Source: Antedon mediterranea (lineage: Eukaryota; Echinodermata; Crinoidea; Comatulida; Antedonidae). Taken from it: a DNA stretch of 64,000 nucleotides. The notes beneath the pieces are model-generated. The model did not search any database, was not told where the DNA came from, and worked only from the letters and a program-made list of their open reading frames with translations. The stretch covers positions 38,746,501 to 38,810,500 of the forward strand of contig NC_092672.1 of NCBI RefSeq assembly GCF_964355755.1, written 5' to 3'. Of this stretch, positions 25,518-36,400 are shown piece by piece; the stretch's first letter is position 1; each line of letters begins with the position of its first letter. The position numbers and the translations under genes were made by a program.

Positions 25518-27111
25518 TTATTGCTTTTTATGCGATACAAAGGTATAAAAAGATAAGTGTAATGGAGTGCCTGTCCGACGACCCAGGATCTGGTAATTTA
25601 TAATTCATGTAATAATGGTCATATTTACTACATATAGGTACATTTGCAATGTTTGCAATCCCTTTTTATCATTGGTTATAACTATACTGAACCATTGTTT
25701 ATCATTTATTGCTTCATTTTATTGTATTTATATATAAACATGTGCATTTTTTACAGTAAATGTATAATGTGTTGATAATTAACAAACTAAGATCTAGATA
25801 AGCCTGGGCCTTACTGTTGTCATTGGTAGTATGGTGATTTGTCTTGTATTGATATATAAATGTAAACTGCTGCTAGCTCTTTCCACTGTTGTCTATATAG
25901 ATTCTTGTACTTGTTGGAGTGTATCTAGAACTTTCTTCTCTCGTTAATTTTGCTTACATTTTTGCAAGTTTTAATTTATCTAGTTGTTCAACTTGATTGA
26001 ATGATGAAATAATATGTTGTGAAGTCTTTTTTTTTGATGATTATTAAAAATATTTAAAAAAATGTCTGACACAAAATGTTAAGGAATAATATGCAAATAA
26101 ATATATCTGGGTTTATGTGTACTGCATATTGTGTACACAGTAAACGATGGCAAATTGACATGGACAGCCATGTATCAGTGGGTTGATGTACTGCATATTA
26201 TGTACACAGAAAAGATGGTAAATTGACAGGAAATGCCATTTTATTCCAGGAATTCTTCTTAACTATTGTATCTGTGTTCAAACGTTGAATATTACCATAG
26301 TAAATAGTAAAACACAAAACTGCAGGCGAAATAAAATTAAACATAATTTTCCCATGTTTGCTTTAAAACCTTTAATAAATGTGTAGTCTTTTGTAAGTTA
26401 ATTTTGCAAGATAACCCAAGTAATTGGCTACTAATAGCTATGCTGTGATTTCATTATGAGCTGAAAAGTTCCTGTTTTAACTATAGAAAAATGGACCAAT
26501 AAACAAAGTATAACTGGCAACCACTTACCATTAAGATTTGTGTCTTCTTTAAAATATGTCTGTCCCGAATCTTAAGATTAAAAACTGCCAACTGAAATAT
26601 TTAGCCAGTTTGGACATGAATTTTCACCATTATTGGTTATCTACAACTTTTGTTGCCGACGATAACCCTTGTGATCTTTTTTTTCCATCTTTATTTTTTC
26701 CACCATTTTTGTTGCAGCTGTATCTCTAATTCTTGTCAATATAAAATTAATAATAGGCTGACCTAATAGTAGTTTTAATTGTGATATTCTGCTAATAAAG
26801 TTACAGTAGATAGAGCCCATATAAAAGGCATCAACAAAAATTGTCTCCTTTATATAGGACACTTAATGAAAAACTGAAATTGTCACCATAAAGAGGTATT
26901 TGTGGGAAAAACAAATATATCAATGAGTAATAAGTGATTTGGACTCAAGAAATTGAGAAGAATTTAGAGCAAGTATTATAATTATGATACGATATTAACG
27001 ATATAAATGTCGCATAGTTTAATTTTGTTGAATTACCGTTATGGATTTCACATGTATGCATGCCTCGCTGGCTCGCACTTTGGGCAATGACGTTGGATGC
27101 GATGACCCGGA

Positions 27112-27120
27112 CCCGGAAGC
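27112..27120 (+). promoter_or_regulatory. ETS-like motif upstream of SNAP29
   Basis: CCCGGAAGC lies about 175 bases before the SNAP29 start. This is a motif match only. Confidence 0.25.
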
Positions 27121-27293
27121 AAAAGCTAATAATAAACATGATTAAATTACTCATCAGCAGCTCCCATGCATATGATCGTTGTCTCTCGTACGCTGTTGCT
27201 GCTCGGAATTTGTTGTCTTTGTGGCATAGCCTAGCTTAGGAGAGGGAAGGCGCTTTATTTCCGCTTATAAAGTATTTCAAATATTATTTAGAA

Positions 27294-29291
27294 ATGGCTA
27301 CAAAGAACAAGGTAAATAATCCATTCTTAGATGATGACGATATAGACGATGAAACATTTTTAAACAGCGGCGGCGGCGGACGATCGGCGGGCCGTTCGTC
27401 GAACCACCACGACAACAGGGAATATGGCTATGATGAGCGTGAAAATATCTCCAATATTCACAGTCAAATTGATCGTCAAGAACACTCTATGCTAGAAAGT
27501 ACACAACGTTCTCTTGGTGTTCTATATCAAACAGAAGACATAGGTAATGAAACTGCAAATGTAAGTAACCATTGGCTTCATTTTAATATATTATTCACTG
27601 TTGTTAATATTATAAATGTCAGGGGACTCCCTATTCTAATTAATCATACAACTCCCTTGTTTTATATTTATAGAAAAATGTAAATTCCAACGTTCCATGA
27701 TGACTCTAGCCAGGCCTTATTAAATAGGCTAAAATTGACTCTCTGGCATTCCCCTCTAAAGTCTAAGATTAAATTAATAAGATAAAGATTTACAAAAGAA
27801 ATTTTTTTTTCCAAAAATTGAAGTAAAACATGCATTGTGTGAATAATTTAAAAAATTCAAACTATTGTTCTTCCAGGAATTGTTACGGCAAGGAGATCAG
27901 CTTCGACGAACGGAAAAAAAACTTGACAAAATGAATGCAGATTTAGATACCTCTCAACGATATGTCACATCATTGAAAGGCATCTTTAGTGGGATGAAAA
28001 ATTATTTCCGACCAGCAGTTAAAAAAGATCCGGAATGGGAAAAGCAAGAGGAACGGGGTCCAAGCAAACTACAGAGGGCAGTAGACAATAGCCAAGCATC
28101 AGCGACGTCTGCACCAACTTATGTGGATGATCATCCTGCTCTACGATTGCGTGATCCTGAAGCCTCAAACGTTTATGGACGACAGTCATCTAGTGCAGTT
28201 AGTAAAGCAGTTGACGAAAATATTGGTGGGTTAATAGCTACATACATACAGATTATTTATATCCAATATACATTACAAACCTGTTGTAAACACGTCCGTT
28301 ATTTTGTATGGTATGAAATAGGGTATTACTGTTTCCTTCCAATAATATTGAAATTGAAATCTAACATGGTATAATATAGCAGCCAAGAACACAAACACAT
28401 TTATTAATTCATTTTAAACTTTATTTTCCTTCTTTGTAGTTTAAGGTAGCTTTTACTCTAGAAGAATGAACAATCAATTACTAAGAATATATGCAAATCA
28501 TTGTAATAAATGTTGAATTGACATATATGCTCTAAAGTTAGCTTTTACTCTAAAAGAATGAATAATCAATTATAAGAATATTGCAAACCATTGTAATAAA
28601 CGTCGAATTAACGTAAGCTTTCACTTTAGAAAAGCATGGAAAAGTTATCTCTAGCGCCCTCGGGACCACGGACTGGCAGATATATCTAGCGCCCTCGGAC
28701 CACAGGCTGGCCAAAAAAGAAACACAGACTGGCCGTGTGTTTCCCGACCCCTTTAGCATATGTCAGGATTTTCTAATGACAAATTACAACTGCACTCCCA
28801 AAGACTTGTAATAAGACTTTGTTTATATAGCATCTAATTGTGTATATGTTTGTCTTGTGAACGGGATTGCCACCTTTAGGAAGATAGTGAATTCATTCGC
28901 TTATGCTTATCCTTGGCAATTTGCCTCATATAAAAAATCATGGTTATATACTCATTTTTAGAGAGTAGAGAGTGGAGTTGAAAGAGGTTGGGATTGAACC
29001 CTGGACCTTGGGATTGGAAAGCAAGCATTTTAATCGCCAAGCTCCTGCTCCACTACTAGTAGTGTTAGCAGGATTTTGTAGGCCATGTTGACTTATTAAT
29101 CACTAATTCTCTTACTTTGTTTAGATGAACTTGGGTTTGGAATTGCTCGCTTAAAAGATCTTGCAATTGGACTTGGGGATGAAATGGATCAACAAAATGA
29201 AGTTATTGAAAGATTAGATAATAAAGTAATTAAAGTCGATTCAAGAATTGATAAAACTAACAAAGATATGAAGAAAATACTGCGATCATAA
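27294..29291 (+). CDS. SNAP29: SNAP29 (Qbc-SNARE)
   Basis: Three exons, 27294-27560, 27877-28225 and 29125-29291, give 260 residues (human 258). SNAP29 supplies two SNARE helices to fusion complexes, including autophagosome-lysosome and ciliary/endosomal fusion. An NPF motif lies at residues 9-11, followed by an acidic patch, a known SNAP29 feature. The first SNARE helix runs from about residue 50 to 120 (ESTQRSLGVLYQTEDIGNET ... LDKMNADLDTSQRYV). The second runs from about 205 to 258 (LGFGIARLKDLAIGLGDEMD ... QNEVIERLDNKV). No cysteine occurs anywhere, so the palmitoylated linker of SNAP25/SNAP23 is absent; this separates it from those paralogues. It is convergent with the gene at 29677-30526. 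Confidence 0.95.
28436..28625 (+). repeat. Imperfect tandem duplication, about 105-bp unit
   Basis: Two diverged copies of AGCTTTTACTCTA.AAGAATGA ... CATTGTAATAAA lie in SNAP29 intron 2. They are followed at 28650-28700 by two short copies of CTAGCGCCCTCGG. Confidence 0.7.
28810..29063 (-). mobile_element. tRNA-derived SINE, family 3
   Basis: Minus-strand A-box-like TGGCGATTAAAATG (29039-29026) and B-box GGGTTCAATCCC (29001-28990), with tRNA-like spacing. It ends 60 bp before SNAP29 exon 3. The tail limit is uncertain. Confidence 0.65.
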
Positions 29292-29587
29292 AAATCACAC
29301 AGTTCACAGCCAGCTATTACATAATATTATACCACCTTAGCCAAGTTTGTAATCTTTACGCTGATTTACGTATCAATCTTACGGAATAATGCACTGCTGA
29401 TTTTTGAAAAAAACAAACATTAGTATATGTACATTTTGAAATGAAATTGTAAAATGAGGATACTTTGAAAAAAGGTTATGCATATGATTAGTTGTGGTTA
29501 TATTGTTTGTACATATTAAATAGAATTTCAAGATAGTGTTACATAATCTTTATATTTTAATTTCTTAAATTTTTCATTAGAAAGGTA

Positions 29588-29610
29588 AATAAAACTTAGG
29601 ATTAAATAAA
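29588..29610 (+). terminator. Poly(A) signals, SNAP29
   Basis: AATAAA at 29588-29593 and 29605-29610. The opposing gene's signal is only 24 bases further on. Confidence 0.6.
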
Positions 29611-29633
29611 TATACAATTAATTACTAAAGTGT

Positions 29634-29639
29634 TTTATT
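29634..29639 (-). terminator. Poly(A) signal, CIMIP1-like gene
   Basis: TTTATT on the plus strand (AATAAA on the minus) lies about 40 bases after the minus-strand stop. Confidence 0.55.
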
Positions 29640-29676
29640 CAAAGACCTTGCTAAGGCCGTATCAGAACTGAAGTGT

Positions 29677-30526
29677 TCAAAGACCTTGTTGAGGCCATTT
29701 CAGAAGATTTAAAATACCATGCTGCCCTCTAGCGTTTGGAGCGTATCTTCCATAAAGTTCCAACTGGTGTTGTGCCTTTGTTGATCTTGAGCCAATTTCA
29801 CCAGCAGTCGTGACCGGGAACTTTGAAACAAATTTCGGAGTAGATGTTCCTTCTTTGATATTTGGAAGATTGAGATCAGCACTAAGTTTAGATCGTTTTC
29901 CAGTCATTCGAACATCAGATGATGGTATATCATCAATAACTGGAAGTTTTAGAGATTTATCATGTTTTATGGTGCTTTTTGGTCTGCCACGTCTTTGTTG
30001 TGATACAGGTGGAGTGATCGGTATTCCTACAAGGTGTCTGTTTAGTCGGTTGTATTCTTGTGTTAAAAAGCCCCATTTATCTGGCCATTTTCGCCATGCA
30101 TGTAATTCGTGCCGCACATGGTCTTTCCTGCAAATTGTTTAAACTATGTGTTAACATTGAAAACAATAAGACAACAAGACAGGGGAATTCCGGAGGTTTG
30201 TAGATCTGTTTCGCTTTTATTATACGATGTCTCAAAGTCAGATGTTACTCATATAAATTGGTGTTCGTTGTGTAAGAAAAACAGAATTATTTATGAAAAC
30301 TTTAATCTCTAGAGAAAATGAATTCATAACATTTTTAAATTATGAATTAAAAAAATCGATTGACACCTAGTTTACAAAGCTTATATTAGACATATTATAT
30401 TACAAAAACGTTTCCCCCTCCTAATAAAATTATTTTTTCTTTTGTGTTTGCTTACCATATTTCATCATTATGAACAAAATTGGGATGTTTTGGTTTGCGT
30501 GATGTTGTAGGCGGCGGTGCAGCCAT
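29677..30526 (-). CDS. CIMIP1: Ciliary microtubule inner protein 1-like (C20orf85 family)
   Basis: Two minus-strand exons, 30526-30456 and 30127-29677, join in frame (TG|G at a Trp codon) to give 173 residues; human C20orf85 is about 137. Family hallmarks: NDEIWKDHVRHELHAWRKWP leading into KWGFLTQEYNRL near residues 20-50, and a terminal KWPQQGL. The N-terminus is Pro/Thr/Lys-rich and the middle is a basic, low-complexity linker, which accounts for the extra length. Members sit inside the doublet microtubules of motile cilia; that role is taken from the family. The start ATG is the first in the exon. It is head-to-head with PITPNM across about 0.5 kb and tail-to-tail with SNAP29. Confidence 0.85.
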
Positions 30527-31095
30527 CCTGCAGTTCAAAAGTAATTCACTCCGTAGAAAAATTAAATATGCATTAATTAAGTATTAATAATAATGTATGG
30601 AAGAAGTTTGCTGCTTACACGTCGACGTTCTTAAGTTTTACCACTCTCTCTATGCTGGTGTTTCATTGCCAAGGATACGCATGGTCACGCAAGTGCTACG
30701 CGCGCGCCTGCTGGTGGGAAAATTATGGTGGCTGGTGGACAACACAGTGGCATGGTTCGTAGAAAGGAGGCCGACCGCGGAGTGTTTTTTTTTTGTGTGA
30801 CCGTATGTAGCTACATATTGGATTGAATGTACTTAAAAAAATTAAATGAACAGTTAAATTAACATTTAAATCTAATTAATTAAACTGAGATATTTTATTT
30901 ATCTGTGCAGCGAACGTTTACGACGGAAAAAGACTTCGCGATATTCTTTGACGATGGTGGCAGCATTTAAGAATCTCGCACGTACTTAACATTTTATTTT
31001 CTCACGACACCATAATGATAATAATTATTATACCAGAATATTTTCAGGAAAGAAGGAATATTATAATTATTCAACGAATTTTACCCTCGAGTTTG
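30527..31095. promoter_or_regulatory. Probable shared promoter region, CIMIP1 and PITPNM; candidate PITPNM non-coding exon end
   Basis: The divergent start regions face each other here. A donor-like TTTG|GTGAGT at 31095/31096 could end a PITPNM 5' UTR exon; its partner would be the acceptor at 33357 (exon 33358-33430 leads into the PITPNM start). This is inference from splice signals only. Low-complexity TAGGCC patches follow at 31200-31330. Confidence 0.35.
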
Positions 31096-32302
31096 GTGAG
31101 TCAATTAATAAATTATTTATTTGTGTAAAATGTTAACAAAATATTGTTCTTAGAACTAAAACAGAACTGAATATTGATTTGGACAGTAAATATATTTATA
31201 ACTTGCCATTTGGCCTAGCTAGCTCGGCGCTCTAGCTAGTGCAGTTTACCTTTCGCACGTACTCCTCCTTCTAAGTAATCAGACTTTACTTTAGGCTTAG
31301 GTTACAGAGTAACATCCTAGGCCTAACTGCGGTCTGTGGTTCCCATTAAAATGCAATCCCCATTTGGCAATACCCTTAACTTAGTTTAGGATTAAAGAAT
31401 AAATATAAGAAATAAATAAAATCAAAACCAATGCCCCTTGACTTCCCCAGCCAAGGTCAAACCACAATTATTTATTAATAATTAAACATTTTTCCTAAAC
31501 TAAATGAATTTTTTTTTTTATAAATGTTGTGTAAATAATTTCAATTAATTCTGGCAAAATAAAACAGTGGACATATTCACTCACCATTCACAATTATGAA
31601 AAAATAAGGGGCTACAAATTAAAAAATATGAAAGTGAATACAATTTAAGAGAAATAATTTAGCTTTAAAAGAGCGTCCAGACTCTGTGGTCAGCCAACTA
31701 ACTTGATATTTTTTCAGCAATTTTTGGATTTGGTCAAGTGTATATATCCCTCACTTGTTCATAGTTTAGTGGTTTAGGTACATAAGACTAAGTAAGAAGA
31801 GGCTTTAATACACATATTCAACAAACAATTTTTAATTCATTAAAATTCATTCATTTATCTTTATTTCGGACTTAATATTCATAGAAAAAAGATTAAATAT
31901 AACAAAATTAATCCACAAACTTATTATATATAATTATTATACATAAAAAACTCATAAAATTTAACCAAAACCATTTTTATTAGAAAATTCTAACAAGGAA
32001 ATTGTCATTTAGGGTACTAAGTATGGGCTTACGCTTAACTGTCATTTAAGGTATTTAGTATGGTTTTACGCTTAACTTAATTCTTTGTATAAAACTATAT
32101 ACCGATTTTCTCATAAATTCCTGAAATGACAGAAGATTATGTTAACAAAAAGCACACTACAATACCTACCTGTAGGCTGGCGTAGTAATTTCCTCAACGC
32201 ATTGTTATAGCACACTCCGAGTCTATTCACATGGCACAATAGAAACTCATACAAATATGAGTGAAACAAACATTTTTAATGTGTAAGAATTTTTTTTTTC
32301 CC

Positions 32303-32465
32303 TTAAGTTCTGTCTACACTATCAAACTACAGTAGTTTGATAAAAATAGTGTGATGTACCCAAATATGGTAGTGATATACCTAAATATGGATATGACATC
32401 ATCATAGCCATATATGGGCACATAATATATTTTTGTCACAAAAAGTAGATAGTGTAGACAGAGCT
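32303..32465. mobile_element. MITE family copy 5
   Basis: TTAAGTTCTGTCTACACTAT and ATAGTGTAGACAGAGCTTTA form the ends, with the usual AAATATGGTAGTGATAT interior. It lies in the putative PITPNM 5' UTR intron. Confidence 0.85.
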
Positions 32466-32770
32466 TTAGGAATCATTTTTTAAGTTTATTTAGAATACCA
32501 ATAAAATATTCAACAATTCAATTTAGAAAGTTCTATTGCCGACATTTACCAATTCTGCAAACACGCCATAATTAAAATATGAGATATAAATTGTGTCTAT
32601 ACATGTAATGGTACATACATGCAGTGATGCTGTGATAGATAACCTTTGATATTTTAAATGTTTACAACTGGAGTGTAAAGCTAAACTCATGCAAAATAGA
32701 ATGCTGTGTAAAAATAAAATGTTTTAATTAAAAGCTTTTGTGATTATTTTTTGCTCTTAAAATGGTAGTA

Positions 32771-32960
32771 CAGTCAACTCTCCCAATACTGGTTTTCTGG
32801 AAAGTCTAGTATTCGGAATGTGTTTTTAATGGTAATAATAAATTTTGGACCTTTTGGACCTCAAAAAAGTCTCGTATTGGGAGAGTCTCCGGTTTTCAGA
32901 GAGTTTGATATTTGGAGAGTTTCCGGTTTTCGGAGAGTTTGGTATTGTGAGATTTAACTG
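32771..32960. mobile_element. 190-bp TA-flanked MITE
   Basis: CAGTCAACTCTCCC at the left and TTAACTG at the right are bordered by TA (32769-32770 and 32961-32962). The interior repeats TCCGGTTTTCGGAGAGTTTG-like motifs. Confidence 0.6.
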
Positions 32961-33029
32961 TACTAAATAGTTTGAATTTCCTGTTAGTGTTAATACATGA
33001 ACCGGTGGTTGACTTATTGACCTATAGGT

Positions 33030-33250
33030 CCATGGTTGACCTTCTCTCCTTTTAACTTAGTCGGGACAAGTTGTTACTTGTTAGTACCTTAATTCTCTCC
33101 TTTTAACTTAGATTGTGGGGACATGCTGTTACCTAGCATTGGTACCGCTCCTCTCCTCCCAACACAAAAGATTGTGGAGACAAGTTGTTTCTTAGCATTG
33201 TTAGTACCTCTTCTCTCCTACCAACGCAAAAGATAGTGGGGACAATGCCA
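33030..33250 (+). repeat. Degenerate tandem repeat, about 65-bp unit
   Basis: About three diverged copies share CTTCTCTCCT, AAAGATTGTGG and GACAAGTTGTT. Confidence 0.5.
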
Positions 33251-33430
33251 GTGCCTTCACAATGTCAGTGTCTTTTTCCAACTTAAACATTAAATTTGAT
33301 GATTTAAATTAATCTACAATATATCTAGGATTAAAGATATATGTATTTTCTTTGCAGGAAATTATGGGAAGTTGAAGTCACTTGTAGTCAAGTCTGTTTT
33401 CCACAAGACCTTGGAATATTTTAATTAAAA

Positions 33431-36400
33431 ATGTTAATTAAAGAATATCGAATTCCACTGCCAATGAGCGTGGAAGAGTATAGGATAGCTCAGCTCTATA
33501 TGATACAGGTGAGAGGCAGGCATCTATAACACCTAACCCTATAACACCTAACCCTATACCACCTTTAGTTTAGCTTAGCTAAGCTCTATATGATACAGGT
33601 GAGAATCAGGTGTCTATACCACCTTATCCTATACCACCTTTATTTTAGCTTAGCTAAGCTCTATATGATACAGGTGAGAATCAGGTGTCTATACCACCTT
33701 ATCCTATACCACCTTTATTTTAGCTTAGCTAAGCTCTATATGATACAGGTGAGAATCAGGTGTCTATACCACCTTATCCTATACCACCTTTAGTTTAGCT
33801 TAGCTAAGCTCTATATGATACAGGTGAGAGGCAGGCATCTATAACACCTTATCCTATACCACCTTTATTTTAGCTTAGCTAAGCTCTATATGATACAGGT
33901 GAGAATCAGGCGTCTATAACACCTTATCCTATACCACCTTTATTTTAGCTCAGCTAAGCTCTAAATGATACAGGTGAGAATCAGGCGTCTATAACACCTT
34001 ATCCTATACCACCTTTATTTTAGCTTAGCTAAGCTCTATATGATACAGGTGAGAATCAGGCGTCTATAACACCTTATCCTATACCACCTTTAGTTTAGCT
34101 TAGCTAAGCTCTATATGATACAGGTGAGAGGCAGGCATCTATAACACCTAACCCTATAACACCTTATCCTATACCACCTTTATTTTAGCTTAGCTAAGCT
34201 CTATATGATACAGGTGAGAATCAGGCGTCTATAACACCTTATCCTATACCACCTTTATTTTGTATAAAATAAATATTCTTGTAAATTATATAACTATACT
34301 AACATATGTATATACTACTATATTTATTTATATATTTATTTATCTGAATGATCAATGTATTAAGCATTGGTGGCCTAATGCGTCCTCAAACAATGTATTA
34401 AAGCCCCATTCCCTACGTTTTTTAGATCTAATTTTAAGATCACAAACTATATTTAATGTAAAAATAATACTATATGGTCCTATTGCGATAACTTTTTTCG
34501 TCTTTAAACGGTTAAAAATGTGAAAAATAAGTCGATTCTAATAATTATAGCGGCCCGCTATAAATCCCAAAATGCATTGCGCGCGGATTGATATTTTTGT
34601 TTTTCACCTGTAATTCGCCCACTTTTCGATCGATCGTGAGGCCAAAACAAATGGAAGACTCCTAACTTTTCAGCGAAAATACCGTCCACGAGAGGTCGAT
34701 CGCCGCGAGCTACTTAGGTAGTGCATTGTTTCTCACTTTTTATCATAATTTACCATAAAACGTACATTTAAGACAAGGAATGACATGGTTTAATGTTTTT
34801 AAAGTGATATATATGTATTATTTTCCAAAAAACGTCCAAAATTGCAGGGAAGGGGTCTTTAAGCATTGGCGGCCTAATGCGTCCTCAAACAATGTATTAA
34901 GCATTGGCGGCCTAATGCGTCCTCAAACAATGTATTAAGCATTGGCGGCCTAATGCGTCCTCAAACAATGTATTAAGCATTGGCGGCCTAATGCGTCCTC
35001 AAACAATGTACTATTAAGCATTGGCGGCCTAATGCGTCCTCAAACAATGTATTAAGCATTGGCGGCCTAATGCGTCCTCAAACAATGTACTATTAAGCAT
35101 TGGCGGCCTAATGCGTCCTCAAACAATGTATTAAGCATTGGCGGCCTAATGCGTCCTCAAACAATGTATTAAGCATTGGCGGCCTAATGCGTCCTCAAAC
35201 AATGTATTAAGCATTGGCGGCCTAATGCGTCCTCAAACAATGTATTAAGCATTGGCGGCCTAATGCGTCCTCAAACAATGTATTAAGCATTGGCGGCCTA
35301 ATGCGTCATCAAACAATGTATTAAGCATTGGCGGCCTAATGCGTCCTCAAACAATGTATTAAGCATTGGCGGCCTAATGCGTCCTCAAACAATGTATTAA
35401 GCATTGGCGGCCTAATGCGTCCTCAAACAATGTATTAAGCATTGGCGGCCTAATGCGTCCTCAAACAATGTATTAAGCATTGGCGGCCTAATGCGTCCTC
35501 AAACAATGTATTAAGCATTGGCGGCCTAATGCGTCCTCAAACAATGTATTAAGCATTGGCGGCCTAATGCGTCCTCAAACAATGTATTAAGCATTGGCCT
35601 AATGCGTCCTCAAACAATTATATTTATTAATTTATCAAATGTTCTGTATATATTGTGTGTAACAATAAACTAGATGATGATATTTAGATATGTGAATAAC
35701 ATTTTTATACACATTTTTATGTTTAACGTAGTGCAAAACTTAGTGTCATCTTCTAGTATTAAGAAGACTTAAAATCGCCAGCATTAATTATGCATTAGTG
35801 CTCCTGATTGTTATTCTGTTGACTGGCAAAAAGTACCCACCATGCACAATCTCATTATCATACTAATGAGTTTTAATTTAATGAAAGATGGTTTTATAGA
35901 TTTTACTACAAGACCTACAACTGTTTTAGTAATTAAATCACCTGACGGCATAGTGGTCGATGCATTGCAGATATTTTGTATTGTAAATTGTGTATTTTTG
36001 TTTCTATGTTTAATATTATTTTGGTTCTAAACTAGTTACACACATTTGTCAGTTGTACTACTAAATCCTTAATTGCAATCTTTTCTCCTTAATGTTGGTG
36101 CTTTCTCGTGTCAACTCTATTTAGCCTCATATACATTGCACACTATCTTTCTGTGGACTCTTTGCAATCTTTTCTCCTTAATGTCGGTGCTTTCTCGTGT
36201 CAACTCTATTTTAGCCTCATACATTGCACACTATCTTTCTGTGGACTCTTTGCAATCTTTTCTCCTTAATGTCGGTGCTTTCTCTTGTCAACTCTATTTA
36301 GCCTCATATACATTGCACACTATCTTTCTGTGGACTCTTTGCAATCTTTTCTCCTTAATGTCGGTGCTTTCTCGTGTCAACTCTATTTAGCCTCATATAC

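Noticed and set aside
29810-30142. 110-codon plus-strand frame
   Set aside because: Antisense shadow of CIMIP1 exon 2, which carries family motifs on the minus strand.
34859-35626. CRISPR-like regular 38-bp direct repeats
   Set aside because: Units are contiguous with no unique spacers, and the window is a eukaryotic intron; this is a minisatellite.
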